In this document: positions 28,455-36,800 of the stretch, piece after piece
Layout of the letters: each line of letters begins with the position of its first letter
Numbering within the stretch: position 1 is the first letter of the stretch
Source of the DNA: Halopolyspora algeriensis
GTDB lineage: Bacteria; Actinomycetota; Actinomycetes; Mycobacteriales; Pseudonocardiaceae
NCBI RefSeq assembly: GCF_003337235.1
Contig: NZ_QPJC01000005.1
Location: forward strand, 62,001 to 126,000
Reading direction: 5' to 3'
Length of the DNA stretch: 64,000 bases
Translations under genes and position numbers: made by a program
The notes under the pieces: generated by a model
Told to the model about the DNA's origin: nothing
Database searches by the model: none
The model's input: the letters and a program-made list of their open reading frames with translations, nothing else

Positions 28455-29660
28455 CTACGCGGGATCGGTTTGGCGACCGGCGGGGAAAGCCGGGGACAAG
28501 GGTGGCAGTGCCCCCGAGTGGTCCTGCCCGAGCCAGGCGAGAACTTCCTCGGTGTGCTCGCCGAGTTCCGGTGGTGCGACCGGCGGGGCGCAGCCGGCTC
28601 CGGAGAACTCGATCGGCATCCGCACCTGGGGCATGTCCGCGTTCTCCGGAGTGACGAGCGGCTGCAGGCCGAGGGACTCGGCGTAGCGCACCGCGCTCGA
28701 GAGATCATTGACTTGCCCGCAGGCGATCCCGGCTCGCTGCAGGCGCTCCTGCCAGGCCGCCGCTGGCCGGGCGCTGAGGACGTTTTCCAGCATGCCCACC
28801 AGTTCGGCCCGGTTGGCCACCCTGGCCGCGTTCGTCGCGAACCGGGCATCGTCGGCCGCGCCGAGCAGCCCCAGCGCCTCGGTGAGCCTCCGGAACTGGT
28901 CGTCGTTGCCCACCGCGACGGCCAGCAGCGCATCCTCGCACTGCAGGGTCTCGTACGGGGCGATACTCGGATGCCGGTTGCCCATCGGCTCCGGATCGAC
29001 TCCGGTCGCCAGGTAGCCGCCCAGCTGGTTGACCAGTCCGGACAGCAGGCTCGACAGCAGGTTCACCTCGATGTGCTCGCCCAGGCCGGTCGTCGCACGC
29101 CGGCGCAGTCCCGCCATGATGCCCAGCGCGGCATCCTTGCCGGTGAATACGTCGACGACAGCCACCCCCACTTTGGTGGGGGGTCCCTCCGGGCTGCCCG
29201 TGATACTCATCAGGCCGCCGACGGCCTGGACGACGAAGTCGTATCCGGGCAGGTCGGCACCATCACCGCTGCCGAAGCCGGAGATCGACGCGTACAGCAG
29301 CCCGGGGTTGATCTCGCGAAGGCTCTCGTAGTCCAGCCCGTACCGTGCCAGCGCCTCGGGCCGGTGGTTCTCCACCAGGACATCGGCCCTGCGAGCCAGC
29401 TCGACAGCGGCCGCGCGGTCCCGTGGCTCGGTGAAATCCAGAGCGATACTGCGCTTCCCGCGGTTGAGCGACTCGAAGTAGGAGGAGCTGCGCTGTGTCC
29501 ACGGCGGTCCCCATGCACGGGTGTCGTCCCCCTGCCCGGGGCGTTCGACCTTGACGACCGTGGCTCCGAGGTCGGCCAGCAGCATGGTCGCGTAGGGACC
29601 CGCCAGGACACGGCTGAAGTCGGCGACGACCACACCGTCCAGCGGTAGCGTTCGCCCCAT
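28455..29660 (-). CDS. family III CoA-transferase, likely succinyl-CoA:glutarate CoA-transferase
   Basis: A 401-residue CaiB/BaiF-type (family III) CoA-transferase. It shows the N-terminal LDGVVVADFSRVLAGPYATM, VKVERPGQGDDTR, and the active-site aspartate in LPGYDFVVQAVGGLMSITG. Next to gcdH, the expected reaction is activation of glutarate with succinyl-CoA, as for human SUGCT and its bacterial relatives. ATG 29660 is the natural start; AAAGG lies rather far upstream. It is the first gene of the five-gene minus-strand unit and divergent from a GntR regulator, with a perfect palindrome between them. Confidence 0.88.
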   Translation of the reverse strand: MGRTLPLDGVVVADFSRVLAGPYATMLLADLGATVVKVERPGQGDDTRAWGPPWTQRSSSYFESLNRGKRSIALDFTEPRDRAAAVELARRADVLVENHRPEALARYGLDYESLREINPGLLYASISGFGSGDGADLPGYDFVVQAVGGLMSITGSPEGPPTKVGVAVVDVFTGKDAALGIMAGLRRRATTGLGEHIEVNLLSSLLSGLVNQLGGYLATGVDPEPMGNRHPSIAPYETLQCEDALLAVAVGNDDQFRRLTEALGLLGAADDARFATNAARVANRAELVGMLENVLSARPAAAWQERLQRAGIACGQVNDLSSAVRYAESLGLQPLVTPENADMPQVRMPIEFSGAGCAPPVAPPELGEHTEEVLAWLGQDHSGALPPLSPAFPAGRQTDPA

Positions 29661-29762
29661 CGGAAGAACCAGACCTTTCCGCGCGCATCGGTGCATGCTC
29701 CTCGCCGGCGCGGCACCGGCGGACAAGTATCGCCAGGAAGTTGCGTGGCTTGCATGACGAAT

Positions 29763-29772
29763 TTGGATCCAA
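29763..29772. promoter_or_regulatory. TTGGATCCAA palindrome, putative GntR operator
   Basis: A perfect 10-bp palindrome in the AT-richer core of the divergent region between the CoA-transferase and GntR genes. Palindromes of this form are usual sites of GntR/FCD-type regulators, so it is the probable operator for the glutarate genes and for autoregulation. Confidence 0.6.
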
Positions 29773-29897
29773 TATACAGTTGTCGCGACGCCGGTCAACC
29801 TTTCCGCGGCGGGCACCCGGCTCCACCGGCTCGGGACATCCGGGGGCGAATCGACAAGGGCCGGGCAGACCCGCGCCAGCCAACACCGGGAGTGGCG

Positions 29898-30557
29898 ATG
29901 TCACGACCACCCACGACCCAGGAGTTCGTTCTCGACGAGCTGCGCAAAGCGATCGTCTCCCGGCGGTTGTCGCCGCGGCAGCCGATCCGCCAGGACGCGA
30001 TCGCCCATCAGCTCGGCGTCAGTCGTGTGCCCCTGCGGGAAGCCCTGAAAACCCTGGAGGCCGAAGGGCAGGTCGTCTACGAGCCGCATCGCGGCTACTC
30101 GGTGGCCGAACTGTCCCTGTCGGATCTTCTGGAGGTCTACCGTCTACGGGACCTGCTGGAATCCGAAGCCGCCACGGTCGCCGCGCGGAAGTTCACTGAC
30201 ACGGATCTGGCCCGTGTCCTCGACGCGCAACGCGACGTGGAAAGCGCGGCCGACGGCAGCGACCTGGTGGGCATGATCACGGCCAATCGGAGGTTCCACT
30301 TCGCCCTGCTGGAACCGGCCGGAATGCCACGGCTCCTGCGGATCGTGCGCACCCTGTGGGATGCCACCGACGCCTACCGCGCGGTCTACTACAACTCCGA
30401 CGTCAACCGGGCCCGCGTCCGCGACGAACACGAGAGGATCGTGCAGGCCGCGAAACAGCGGGACGCCGAGGCACTCACCACGTTGCTGGACACGCACCGC
30501 AGGCACGCGGTGGACGCCCTTCGGGCGACCCTGGACGCCGACGGGTCACCGGGATGA
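29898..30557 (+). CDS. GntR-family (FCD) transcriptional regulator
   Basis: A 219-residue regulator with an N-terminal winged helix (ELRKAIVSRRLSPRQPIRQ, QLGVSRVPLREALKTLEAEG) and a C-terminal all-helical FCD ligand domain (DLLEVYRLRDLLESEAA, and the metal/ligand histidines in NRRFHFALLEPAG and DEHERIVQAAKQRD). FCD regulators usually sense carboxylates. It is divergent from the glutarate CoA-transferase operon, so glutarate or glutaryl-CoA is the most likely effector. ATG 29898 has GGGAG six bases upstream. Confidence 0.92.
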   Translation: MSRPPTTQEFVLDELRKAIVSRRLSPRQPIRQDAIAHQLGVSRVPLREALKTLEAEGQVVYEPHRGYSVAELSLSDLLEVYRLRDLLESEAATVAARKFTDTDLARVLDAQRDVESAADGSDLVGMITANRRFHFALLEPAGMPRLLRIVRTLWDATDAYRAVYYNSDVNRARVRDEHERIVQAAKQRDAEALTTLLDTHRRHAVDALRATLDADGSPG

Positions 30558-30617
30558 TGGCGCTCTCACTCTCGGGTCGAGCACCCGCCTGCCGGTGACC
30601 CGCTGCGCGGTGCCGCC

Positions 30618-31478
30618 TCATCCGTACTCGTAGAATCCCTTGCCGGACTTCTTGCCCAGCAGCTTCGCGTCCACCATGCGCTGCAACAGCGGTGGTGCGG
30701 CGTAGGACGGATCCTTGTACTCGGCATACATCGAATCCGCAACGGCCTTGATGGTGTCCAGGCCGACCATGTCGGACAGCCGCAGCGGGCCCATCGGATG
30801 CGCACAGCCCAGCACCATGCCGTTGTCGACGTCCTCGGCGGTGGCGAAGCCGCCCTCGACCATCCGGATCGCCGACAGCAGGTACGGCACCAGCAGGGCG
30901 TTCACCACGAAGCCCGCACGGTCCTGGGCACGGACCGTTTCCTTGCCCAGCCGTCCCGTGGCGAAGTCGGCTGCCCGCTGCGTGGTCTGCTCACTGGTCA
31001 GCAGCGAGGGAATGAGCTCGACCAGCTTGAGCACGGGGACCGGGTTGAAGAAGTGAATACCGATCACCCGGTCCGGCCGCTTCGTGGCCGCGGCGAGCTT
31101 GGCGATCGGGATGGAGGAGGTGTTCGAGGCCAGGATCGCCTCCGGATCGTCGATCACCTGGTCCAACTCGGCGAAGACCTTGGTCTTGACCTCCTCGTTC
31201 TCCGCGATCGCCTCGATCACCAGCTCGCGATCGTGCAGCTCGTTCAGCGAGGTGGTGGTGCGGATGCGTTCCTGCGCGGCGTCACGGTCGGCCTCGCCGA
31301 TCTTCTGGTTCTGCACCGCCCGGTCCAAGGACTTCCGGATCCGCGAGCGCCCCGCCTCGGCGGCCTCGTCACTGACATCGGTCAGCACCACGTCCAGTCC
31401 GGCCCGGGCACTGACCTCGGCGATCCCCGATCCCATCTGGCCGGCGCCGATCACACCGACGCGTTGAATCTCCGTCAC
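30618..31478 (-). CDS. fadB2: 3-hydroxybutyryl-CoA dehydrogenase (FadB2)
   Basis: A 286-residue NAD-linked 3-hydroxyacyl-CoA dehydrogenase close to mycobacterial FadB2 (Rv0468). It carries the Rossmann motif VGVIGAGQMGSGIAEVSARA, the catalytic region ASNTSSIPI and GIHFFNPVPVLKLVE, and the C-terminal dimerisation domain AHPMGPLRLSDMVGLDT ending GKKSGKGFYEYG. It oxidises (S)-3-hydroxybutyryl-CoA to acetoacetyl-CoA. Two consecutive GTG codons are possible starts; AAGGA lies eight bases before GTG 31478. It is a single gene but would act directly downstream of GcdH and an enoyl-CoA hydratase. Confidence 0.94.
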   Translation of the reverse strand: MTEIQRVGVIGAGQMGSGIAEVSARAGLDVVLTDVSDEAAEAGRSRIRKSLDRAVQNQKIGEADRDAAQERIRTTTSLNELHDRELVIEAIAENEEVKTKVFAELDQVIDDPEAILASNTSSIPIAKLAAATKRPDRVIGIHFFNPVPVLKLVELIPSLLTSEQTTQRAADFATGRLGKETVRAQDRAGFVVNALLVPYLLSAIRMVEGGFATAEDVDNGMVLGCAHPMGPLRLSDMVGLDTIKAVADSMYAEYKDPSYAAPPLLQRMVDAKLLGKKSGKGFYEYG

Positions 31479-31646
31479 CACACTGTTCCTTTCGGTCACC
31501 ACACGTCCGGCCCGGCACATGCCGCAAGCCGGCACCTCGTCGACCACCGATCATGCCAACAACGAGCGGTTACTGACCGGTAAGCGTGCCACACGCCACG
31601 GGACCGGGACTCGTGACCCGCGTGAGCCGCCCCGCCTTGCAGCCCT

Positions 31647-32369
31647 TCAGGGCAGCGACGAGGGAGGTGCCGTCGACCCGCCCCCCAAGCGGCGGCGGAA
31701 CCAGTCGGCGGCGACATCGGCCACTTCCTCGAGAGCTCCGTTCTCCTCGAACAGGTGGGTCGCCCCGGCCACGACGTGGATCTCGTGCGTGGAACGCAGT
31801 TTCTCGGCTGCTTGCCGGTTGAGCGCGAGGACGTCCGTGTCCTGTCCCCCCACGATCAGCAGGGTCGCAGCACGCACTCCGGCCAGGTACTCGTCCGCCA
31901 GGTCCGGGCGCCCTCCTCGGGAGACCACGGCACGCGTGACCTCCGAACGGCGCGCGGCAGCACCCAGCGCGGCAGCGGCCCCGGTGCTCGCCCCGAACAG
32001 GCCGAGCGGCAGCGACCGGGTCCGGTCGTGTTCGGGCAACCAGTCGATCACGCCGAGCATTCTGCGCACCAGCAGGTCGATGTCGAACCGCAGGTGACCG
32101 GTTCGAGCATCGAGGCGCCCTTCCTCCTCGGTCAGCAGGTCCATCAGCAAGGTGGCCAGCCCCACCCGCCGGAGTTGCTCGGCGACCCAGCGGTTTCTCG
32201 TGCTGTGCCGGGACGATCCGCTGCCGTGGGCGAACACGACCAGCCCGTGTACCTCCTGCGGGAACACGAGGTCACCGATGAGTTCCTCGCCCGCTCCCGC
32301 CCCGACGGCGGGCAGTGACACCTGCGTGCTCTCCTCGCCTGCCCGGGAGGCGTCCAGGTCAGCGTCCAC
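31647..32369 (-). CDS. dienelactone-hydrolase-like alpha/beta hydrolase
   Basis: A 240-residue alpha/beta hydrolase. The oxyanion strand is LVVFAHGSGSSRHS, the nucleophile elbow GLFGASTGAAAAL (Ser), then the acid in VGGQDTDV and the His in VAGATHLFEE. Proteins of this kind are often fused or adjacent to phosphoribosyltransferases in actinobacteria, but none is present here. The GTG 32369 start overlaps the end of the DUF5709 gene by 11 bases and has GAGG upstream, so the two are coupled. The substrate is unknown. Confidence 0.85.
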   Translation of the reverse strand: MDADLDASRAGEESTQVSLPAVGAGAGEELIGDLVFPQEVHGLVVFAHGSGSSRHSTRNRWVAEQLRRVGLATLLMDLLTEEEGRLDARTGHLRFDIDLLVRRMLGVIDWLPEHDRTRSLPLGLFGASTGAAAALGAAARRSEVTRAVVSRGGRPDLADEYLAGVRAATLLIVGGQDTDVLALNRQAAEKLRSTHEIHVVAGATHLFEENGALEEVADVAADWFRRRLGGGSTAPPSSLP

Positions 32370-32892
32370 TGTCCTCGATCCGTTCGGCGTCCTCTTCCGG
32401 CATCCTGCCCGAGGCTCCCTCGTCGATCGCATCGGCGCCTTCCCGCGTCATGGCGGATCGGCCGGTGGGTTCCACTTCTTCTCCCTCCAGCACCGCACCG
32501 TGGTCGGCCTCGACGGGACGTGCGGCAGCCTCTTCCTCGTCACCCTCGTCGGCGACCTCGGCAGCGGCGCGCTCGTCGACCGACTCGTCCAGCTCCTGCA
32601 TGCGTGTCTCGGTCAGCGGCCGCTCCGTTCCCCCGGTGGGGGTGTCGGGACGCTCCTCGGCCAATCGCCGATCGAGTGTCTCCCCCTCTCGCTGTTCGCG
32701 CGGGGTCGGCCGCTCCTCGGCGATGGTGGACCAGTGCTCGGACGGTTCCACCCCCTCCTCCAGGGGGTCGACGGCCAGCTCGTCCTCGTCCAGGTTCTGG
32801 GCGGACTGCAGGTTGTTCGGATCCTCCGGGTCACCGGAGTCCGGTTCCACCTCGTTCGCCGACGGTGTGGTGCCCTCGAGTGGATCCGACAT
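32359..32892 (-). CDS. DUF5709-type acidic, disordered protein
   Basis: A 177-residue, very acidic protein (frequent Glu and Asp, almost no hydrophobic core) that starts MSDPLEG and has a DUF5709-like composition, with repeats of the type DPLEEGVEPSEHW and RLAEERPD. It has no catalytic motifs. Such proteins are abundant in actinobacteria and may be stress-related, although function is unproven. ATG 32892 has AGAGGA upstream at good spacing. It is cotranscribed with the dienelactone-hydrolase-like gene. Confidence 0.82.
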   Translation of the reverse strand: MSDPLEGTTPSANEVEPDSGDPEDPNNLQSAQNLDEDELAVDPLEEGVEPSEHWSTIAEERPTPREQREGETLDRRLAEERPDTPTGGTERPLTETRMQELDESVDERAAAEVADEGDEEEAAARPVEADHGAVLEGEEVEPTGRSAMTREGADAIDEGASGRMPEEDAERIEDSGR

Positions 32893-33055
32893 GGGTTCCT
32901 CTTCCTTTTCGCAGCACGCGTTGCTCTCCCGACGCGGTTGTCCTGCGATCGTGATTACCCCGTGGCGGGGGCCTGCCAAACGCGAAGTCCGGTGGCGCCA
33001 CGCCGTTACCGACGAGTAGAAAAAAGGGGCGATCACCGAGACGAAGGAGTTCACC

Positions 33056-34288
33056 GTGGGACAGCTACAGACCGAGATTGAACCGAGCGAGGTCGGTCTC
33101 GACGCGCAGCGGTTGCAACGCATCGACCGGCACTTCGCGCAGTACGTCTCCGACGGCAGGCTCCCGGGATGGCTGGTTCTTGTCGCACGCCACGGGAAGA
33201 TCGCGCACCTGGCGACCCACGGCATGCGCGACGTCGAGGCGGGGCTCCCCGTGGAGTCGGACACGCTGTTCCGCATCTACTCCATGACCAAGCCGATCAC
33301 CTCGGTGGCGGCGATGATGCTCTACGAACAGGGCGTTTTCGAGCTCACCGACCCGATCAGCCGCTTCCTGCCCGCCTTCACCGATCAACGGGTCTACGTC
33401 AACGGCTCCGCCGACCGGCCGCAGACCCGTCCGGCCACCGAACCGATCCGCATCTGGCACCTGCTCACGCACACGGCCGGGCTGACCTACGGTTTCCACC
33501 ACATCCACCCGGTGGACCGGATGTATCGGGACGCGGGCTTCGAGTGGGGCCACCCCTCCGAGCTCGACCTCGCCGGCGCCTGCGATGCGTGGGCCGAGTT
33601 CCCGCTGCTGTTCGATCCGGGACAGAGCTGGAACTACTCGGTGGCCACCGACGTCCTCGGCCGACTGGTCGAGGTGGCTTCCGGGCAGGCACTCGAAGCG
33701 TTCTTCCGCGAGCACATCCTCGACCCGCTGGACATGCGCGACACCGGTTTCAGCGCCTGTGAGCAGGACGGTGACCGGCTCGCCGCCCTCTACACGGCCG
33801 ACCGCGCGGGCAAGGCGGTGCGCAACGACAGGTTCGGCCGCGTGGCCCATCACCAGCCCCGGGTGTTCTCCGGCGGCGGTGGTCTGATTTCGTCGGCCCG
33901 GGACTATCACCGCTTCACGCTGATGCTGCTGGGCGGCGGTCAGCTCGAAGGGGCCCGCCTGTTGAGCAACCGCACGGTCGACTACATGACCCGCAACCAC
34001 CTACCGGGCGGAGCCGACCTGGAAACCCTGGCCATGGGGACGTTCTCCGAGACGGCCAACGCGGGCAAGGGTTTCGGGCTCGGGTTCTCGGTCAACGAGG
34101 ATCCGACCGCTTCCAAGGTCGTCTCCTCGGTCGGGCAGTACGCCTGGGGCGGGGCCGCCAGCACCTCTTTCTGGGTCGATCCGCGCGAGGAGCTCACCGT
34201 GGTGTTTTTGACCCAGTTGCTGCCCTCCAGCACGCACCCGATCCGATCCCAACTGCAGCAGCTCGTCTATCAGGCACTGGTGGACTGA
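33056..34288 (+). CDS. serine hydrolase, class C beta-lactamase/esterase fold
   Basis: A 410-residue penicillin-binding-protein-like serine hydrolase. The nucleophile motif SxxK is SMTK (76-79), the tyrosine motif lies in WNYSVATDVLG, and the third box is WGG within YAWGGAASTSFWVDP. These features match EstB-type esterases and related enzymes rather than true beta-lactamases. There is no signal peptide, so it should be cytosolic. GTG 33056 has AAGGAG six bases upstream. It is a single gene and ends before a very strong hairpin shared with the converging DUF2795 gene. Confidence 0.92.
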   Translation: MGQLQTEIEPSEVGLDAQRLQRIDRHFAQYVSDGRLPGWLVLVARHGKIAHLATHGMRDVEAGLPVESDTLFRIYSMTKPITSVAAMMLYEQGVFELTDPISRFLPAFTDQRVYVNGSADRPQTRPATEPIRIWHLLTHTAGLTYGFHHIHPVDRMYRDAGFEWGHPSELDLAGACDAWAEFPLLFDPGQSWNYSVATDVLGRLVEVASGQALEAFFREHILDPLDMRDTGFSACEQDGDRLAALYTADRAGKAVRNDRFGRVAHHQPRVFSGGGGLISSARDYHRFTLMLLGGGQLEGARLLSNRTVDYMTRNHLPGGADLETLAMGTFSETANAGKGFGLGFSVNEDPTASKVVSSVGQYAWGGAASTSFWVDPREELTVVFLTQLLPSSTHPIRSQLQQLVYQALVD

Positions 34289-34351
34289 CCGGGCAGTCGG
34301 GGACACACGGTGATCGCTGCCGACTACCCGGTGACTCCGGTACTCCGGCAG

Positions 34352-34392
34352 CCGGCGGGCCCCGCTACGTTCGACGTGGCGGGGCCCGCCGG
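34352..34392. terminator. bidirectional 19-bp hairpin between convergent genes
   Basis: Positions 34352-34370 pair with 34374-34392 across a 3-base loop (TCG), with one G-T wobble. It lies between the serine hydrolase (plus) and DUF2795 (minus) genes and probably terminates both transcripts. Confidence 0.78.
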
Positions 34393-34406
34393 AGCGGGCA
34401 GCCGCG

Positions 34407-34730
34407 TCAGCTACCGCGGTTCTCGCCCAGTTCCTCCACGATCGGGTTGGTGGGCGTCTGCGTCTCGTGCTCGGCCAGCCCGCTCTGGGACCGGCGCTCC
34501 TGCTGGGCCTTGTCGGAGTCCGACTGGCCCTCCTCGATCCCCTTGTCCAGTGGCACGGATCGCATGACCTCGGCCACATTCGTGTAGTCGCCGAGCGGCA
34601 TCGCCCGCAGGGCGCGGACGGTGCCCTCGTCGGCGCCGTTGTTCTCGGCGTAGGTGACGATGTCCTCTTTGCTCGCCGGGAAGTCCGCTGCCGACAGCGT
34701 CGCTTCCACAGCCTTGCGATCGGTCGTCAT
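34407..34730 (-). CDS. DUF2795 small protein
   Basis: A 107-residue protein whose N-terminal 65 residues match the DUF2795 pattern (ADFPASKEDIVTYAENNGAD, then LRAMPLGDYTNVAEVMRSVP), followed by a polar, charged tail. DUF2795 proteins are small helical proteins of unknown role that are frequent in stress and gas-vesicle-related actinobacterial loci. ATG 34730 follows GGAAGG. It lies 68 bp downstream of the baeRF-type gene on the same strand. Confidence 0.85.
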   Translation of the reverse strand: MTTDRKAVEATLSAADFPASKEDIVTYAENNGADEGTVRALRAMPLGDYTNVAEVMRSVPLDKGIEEGQSDSDKAQQERRSQSGLAEHETQTPTNPIVEELGENRGS

Positions 34731-34798
34731 GGCTTCCTTCCGTGTAGCTCGGTGGCGCGGGATGCACGGTGCGCACACCGCAAAAGCCCGCTGCGCGG

Positions 34799-35941
34799 TC
34801 AGTGGCGCGTACTGGGATCGTTGAAACGCAGTACCGCGCCGATTCCCCCGGAGAGTTCGATCCTGTCCGCATCGACCAGGACGATCTCGGCATCCGTACC
34901 GATCAGGCCGCGCAGAATCGCCGCGTCGGCGGGAGCGCTGCTGCTGTCGGACACGCCCATCTCGCGCAGTGTCCTGTCCTCCAGGGCGACCTCGTTGGCC
35001 CCCGGGCCGATATAGAGCTCGTCCACCGGAGCGCCTCCTGAAGTGGGAGTACGCAGCAGTGTCCGGACCTGACCGCGTTGCAGCGACCCCACGGTCGCTT
35101 CCCATCCCTCGACCGCTCGGTCGTGCTCACCGCGTTCACGCTCGAATTCCCGGACCATCTCGTCGACGCGCGACTCGACGGCCGAGCGAACAACCTCGGA
35201 AACCTCCTCGTCCAGGTTCTTCCCGGACTCCTTGCGGTCCCGGCTGCTCGCCCCGGTCTGGACGACCATGTCCTGCAGGCCCTTGCGCAACTGCTCCTGG
35301 ACGAGCTTGCGCTGCTGCACATCGCCGGCGAGGACGATCGCCTCGGCACTGATCCGCAGCGCGCGGGTTTCGATCTCGGCCGCCATATCGGCGGCATTGT
35401 GCTGCCACCGCTCCTCGACAGCGTGATGGTGCCGCTGCTCGTTGCCCTCACCCGCGGTGTGGCTCTTGCGCAGCGGGACGCCACCACTTTCCACGGTGGT
35501 GCTGTCGCTTTCCCGCGCGGCGTTGACCGAGGTGATGTCGGCGCCGGAATGATCCACCACTGCCACGACGTGCGGGATGCGTGCACTGCGCATCCGCAGG
35601 TACGGCATCAGATGCGGCAGTGGTCCGAAAAAGACCTGTTCGTCAGCGGGGAACTCGGTGGGCGGCTGCGGCAGCTCGTCGTTGAGCAGCACACGCCCCT
35701 GGGCGGCGACGACGAGCTGCCCGCGCCGTCCCGACTCACGCCACTGGTGCTCACCGATTCTCTCCTCGATCGCCTGCAGGGTTGCCTCGTCCGCCCCCTG
35801 GTCGGCCAAGCTTTCCCGAGCCGAGCGCCACCGAAGACCGACCTCTTTCGGCGCGTTCTCCACATCCGAGGAAGTGTCGAGGTACACCGTGGCAAACGGG
35901 CCGGACTGTTCGTACACGTCCTGCAGAAATCCGAGCTTCAT
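34799..35941 (-). CDS. baeRF2/Rv2629-type release-factor-fold protein
   Basis: A 380-residue protein of the bacterial archaeo-eukaryotic release factor (baeRF) superfamily, like dormancy-associated Rv2629. It contains FATVYLDTSSDVENAPKEV near the start, VVVDHSGADI in the middle domain and GDVQQRKLVQEQL with ERERGEHDRAVEG toward the C-terminal domain, all seen in this family. No GGQ peptide-release motif is visible, so it may act in ribosome rescue in another way or not at all. ATG 35941 follows GGAGAG. It is on the same strand as DUF2795 and 89 bp downstream of the PfpI gene. Confidence 0.85.
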   Translation of the reverse strand: MKLGFLQDVYEQSGPFATVYLDTSSDVENAPKEVGLRWRSARESLADQGADEATLQAIEERIGEHQWRESGRRGQLVVAAQGRVLLNDELPQPPTEFPADEQVFFGPLPHLMPYLRMRSARIPHVVAVVDHSGADITSVNAARESDSTTVESGGVPLRKSHTAGEGNEQRHHHAVEERWQHNAADMAAEIETRALRISAEAIVLAGDVQQRKLVQEQLRKGLQDMVVQTGASSRDRKESGKNLDEEVSEVVRSAVESRVDEMVREFERERGEHDRAVEGWEATVGSLQRGQVRTLLRTPTSGGAPVDELYIGPGANEVALEDRTLREMGVSDSSSAPADAAILRGLIGTDAEIVLVDADRIELSGGIGAVLRFNDPSTRH

Positions 35942-36030
35942 GAATGGCTCTCCACATCCGGTGTTCGTGGCCGCACCAACCTGCGGTCTGACACAGCGGC
36001 CACCGTGGTCGGCGGAGCTGGTGCCTGCTT

Positions 36031-36603
36031 TCAGGCACTACGCGCCTGCTGGCGGTGCTTGCCCTCCGAAAGCTCCTCGACGGCCTTGTCGCAGAACGCC
36101 CGGAGGTCACCGGGACTACGGCTGGTCACCAAGCCCGTGTCGACGACGACCTCCTCGTCGACCCAGTCGGCGCCCGCATTGCGCAGATCCGTGGCCAGGC
36201 TCGGGTACGACGTCAGCCTGCGACCCCGCACGACATCGGCTTCGACGAGCATCCACGGTGCGTGGCAGATCGCCGCCACCGGTTTCTGCTTCGAGAAGAA
36301 CTCACCCACGAAGCGCACGGCATCGGAATTCCGCCGCAGCATGTCCGGATTGGCAACACCGCCGGGCAGCACCAGGCCCTCGTAGTCGTCGGCGCCGACA
36401 TCGCCGACCACCTTGTCGACGGAGAAGGTGTCCGCCTTGTCGAGATGGTTCATCGCCTGCACGGATCCGGACTGGATGGAGACGAGCTCCGGTTGTCCGC
36501 CCGCCTCCTGCACGGCCCTCCAGGGTTCGGTGAGCTCCACCTGTTCGGTGCCCTCGGGGGCCACCAGGAAAGCGATCCTGAGGCCACTGAGGTTGTCGCT
36601 CAT
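36031..36603 (-). CDS. PfpI/DJ-1-family protease or deglycase
   Basis: A 190-residue type 1 glutamine amidotransferase-like protein of the PfpI/YhbO branch. It has the strand IAFLVAPEGTEQVELTEPW, VLPGGVANPDMLRR and the nucleophile elbow AAICHAPWML with C113 followed by H114. Relatives are annotated as intracellular proteases or as protein/nucleotide deglycases acting on glyoxal adducts, and protect from stress. ATG 36603 has GGAGG in a good position. It heads a stress-flavoured minus-strand run with the baeRF and DUF2795 genes. Confidence 0.93.
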   Translation of the reverse strand: MSDNLSGLRIAFLVAPEGTEQVELTEPWRAVQEAGGQPELVSIQSGSVQAMNHLDKADTFSVDKVVGDVGADDYEGLVLPGGVANPDMLRRNSDAVRFVGEFFSKQKPVAAICHAPWMLVEADVVRGRRLTSYPSLATDLRNAGADWVDEEVVVDTGLVTSRSPGDLRAFCDKAVEELSEGKHRQQARSA

Positions 36604-36800
36604 GAGGACCTCCTTCGTCTCGTGTTCGGGCAGACTCGACCGCTTCCGCTGGAGCGGTCGTCCTCGTTCGATACCCGTCCGGACCAGTCCCCAAACTCGC
36701 GCCCGAACTCCCCGGAGACGACTCCGGAGCGCAGCCGTGCGGAGCAGACCGGGTACATTCACGCCCGGCGATGCGCGTGAAGATCCGTCGAGGAGCATCG

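Noticed and set aside
33056-34288. Antibiotic-resistance beta-lactamase
   Set aside because: The SxxK and WGG boxes are those of EstB-like esterases, there is no signal peptide and the context gives no link to resistance.
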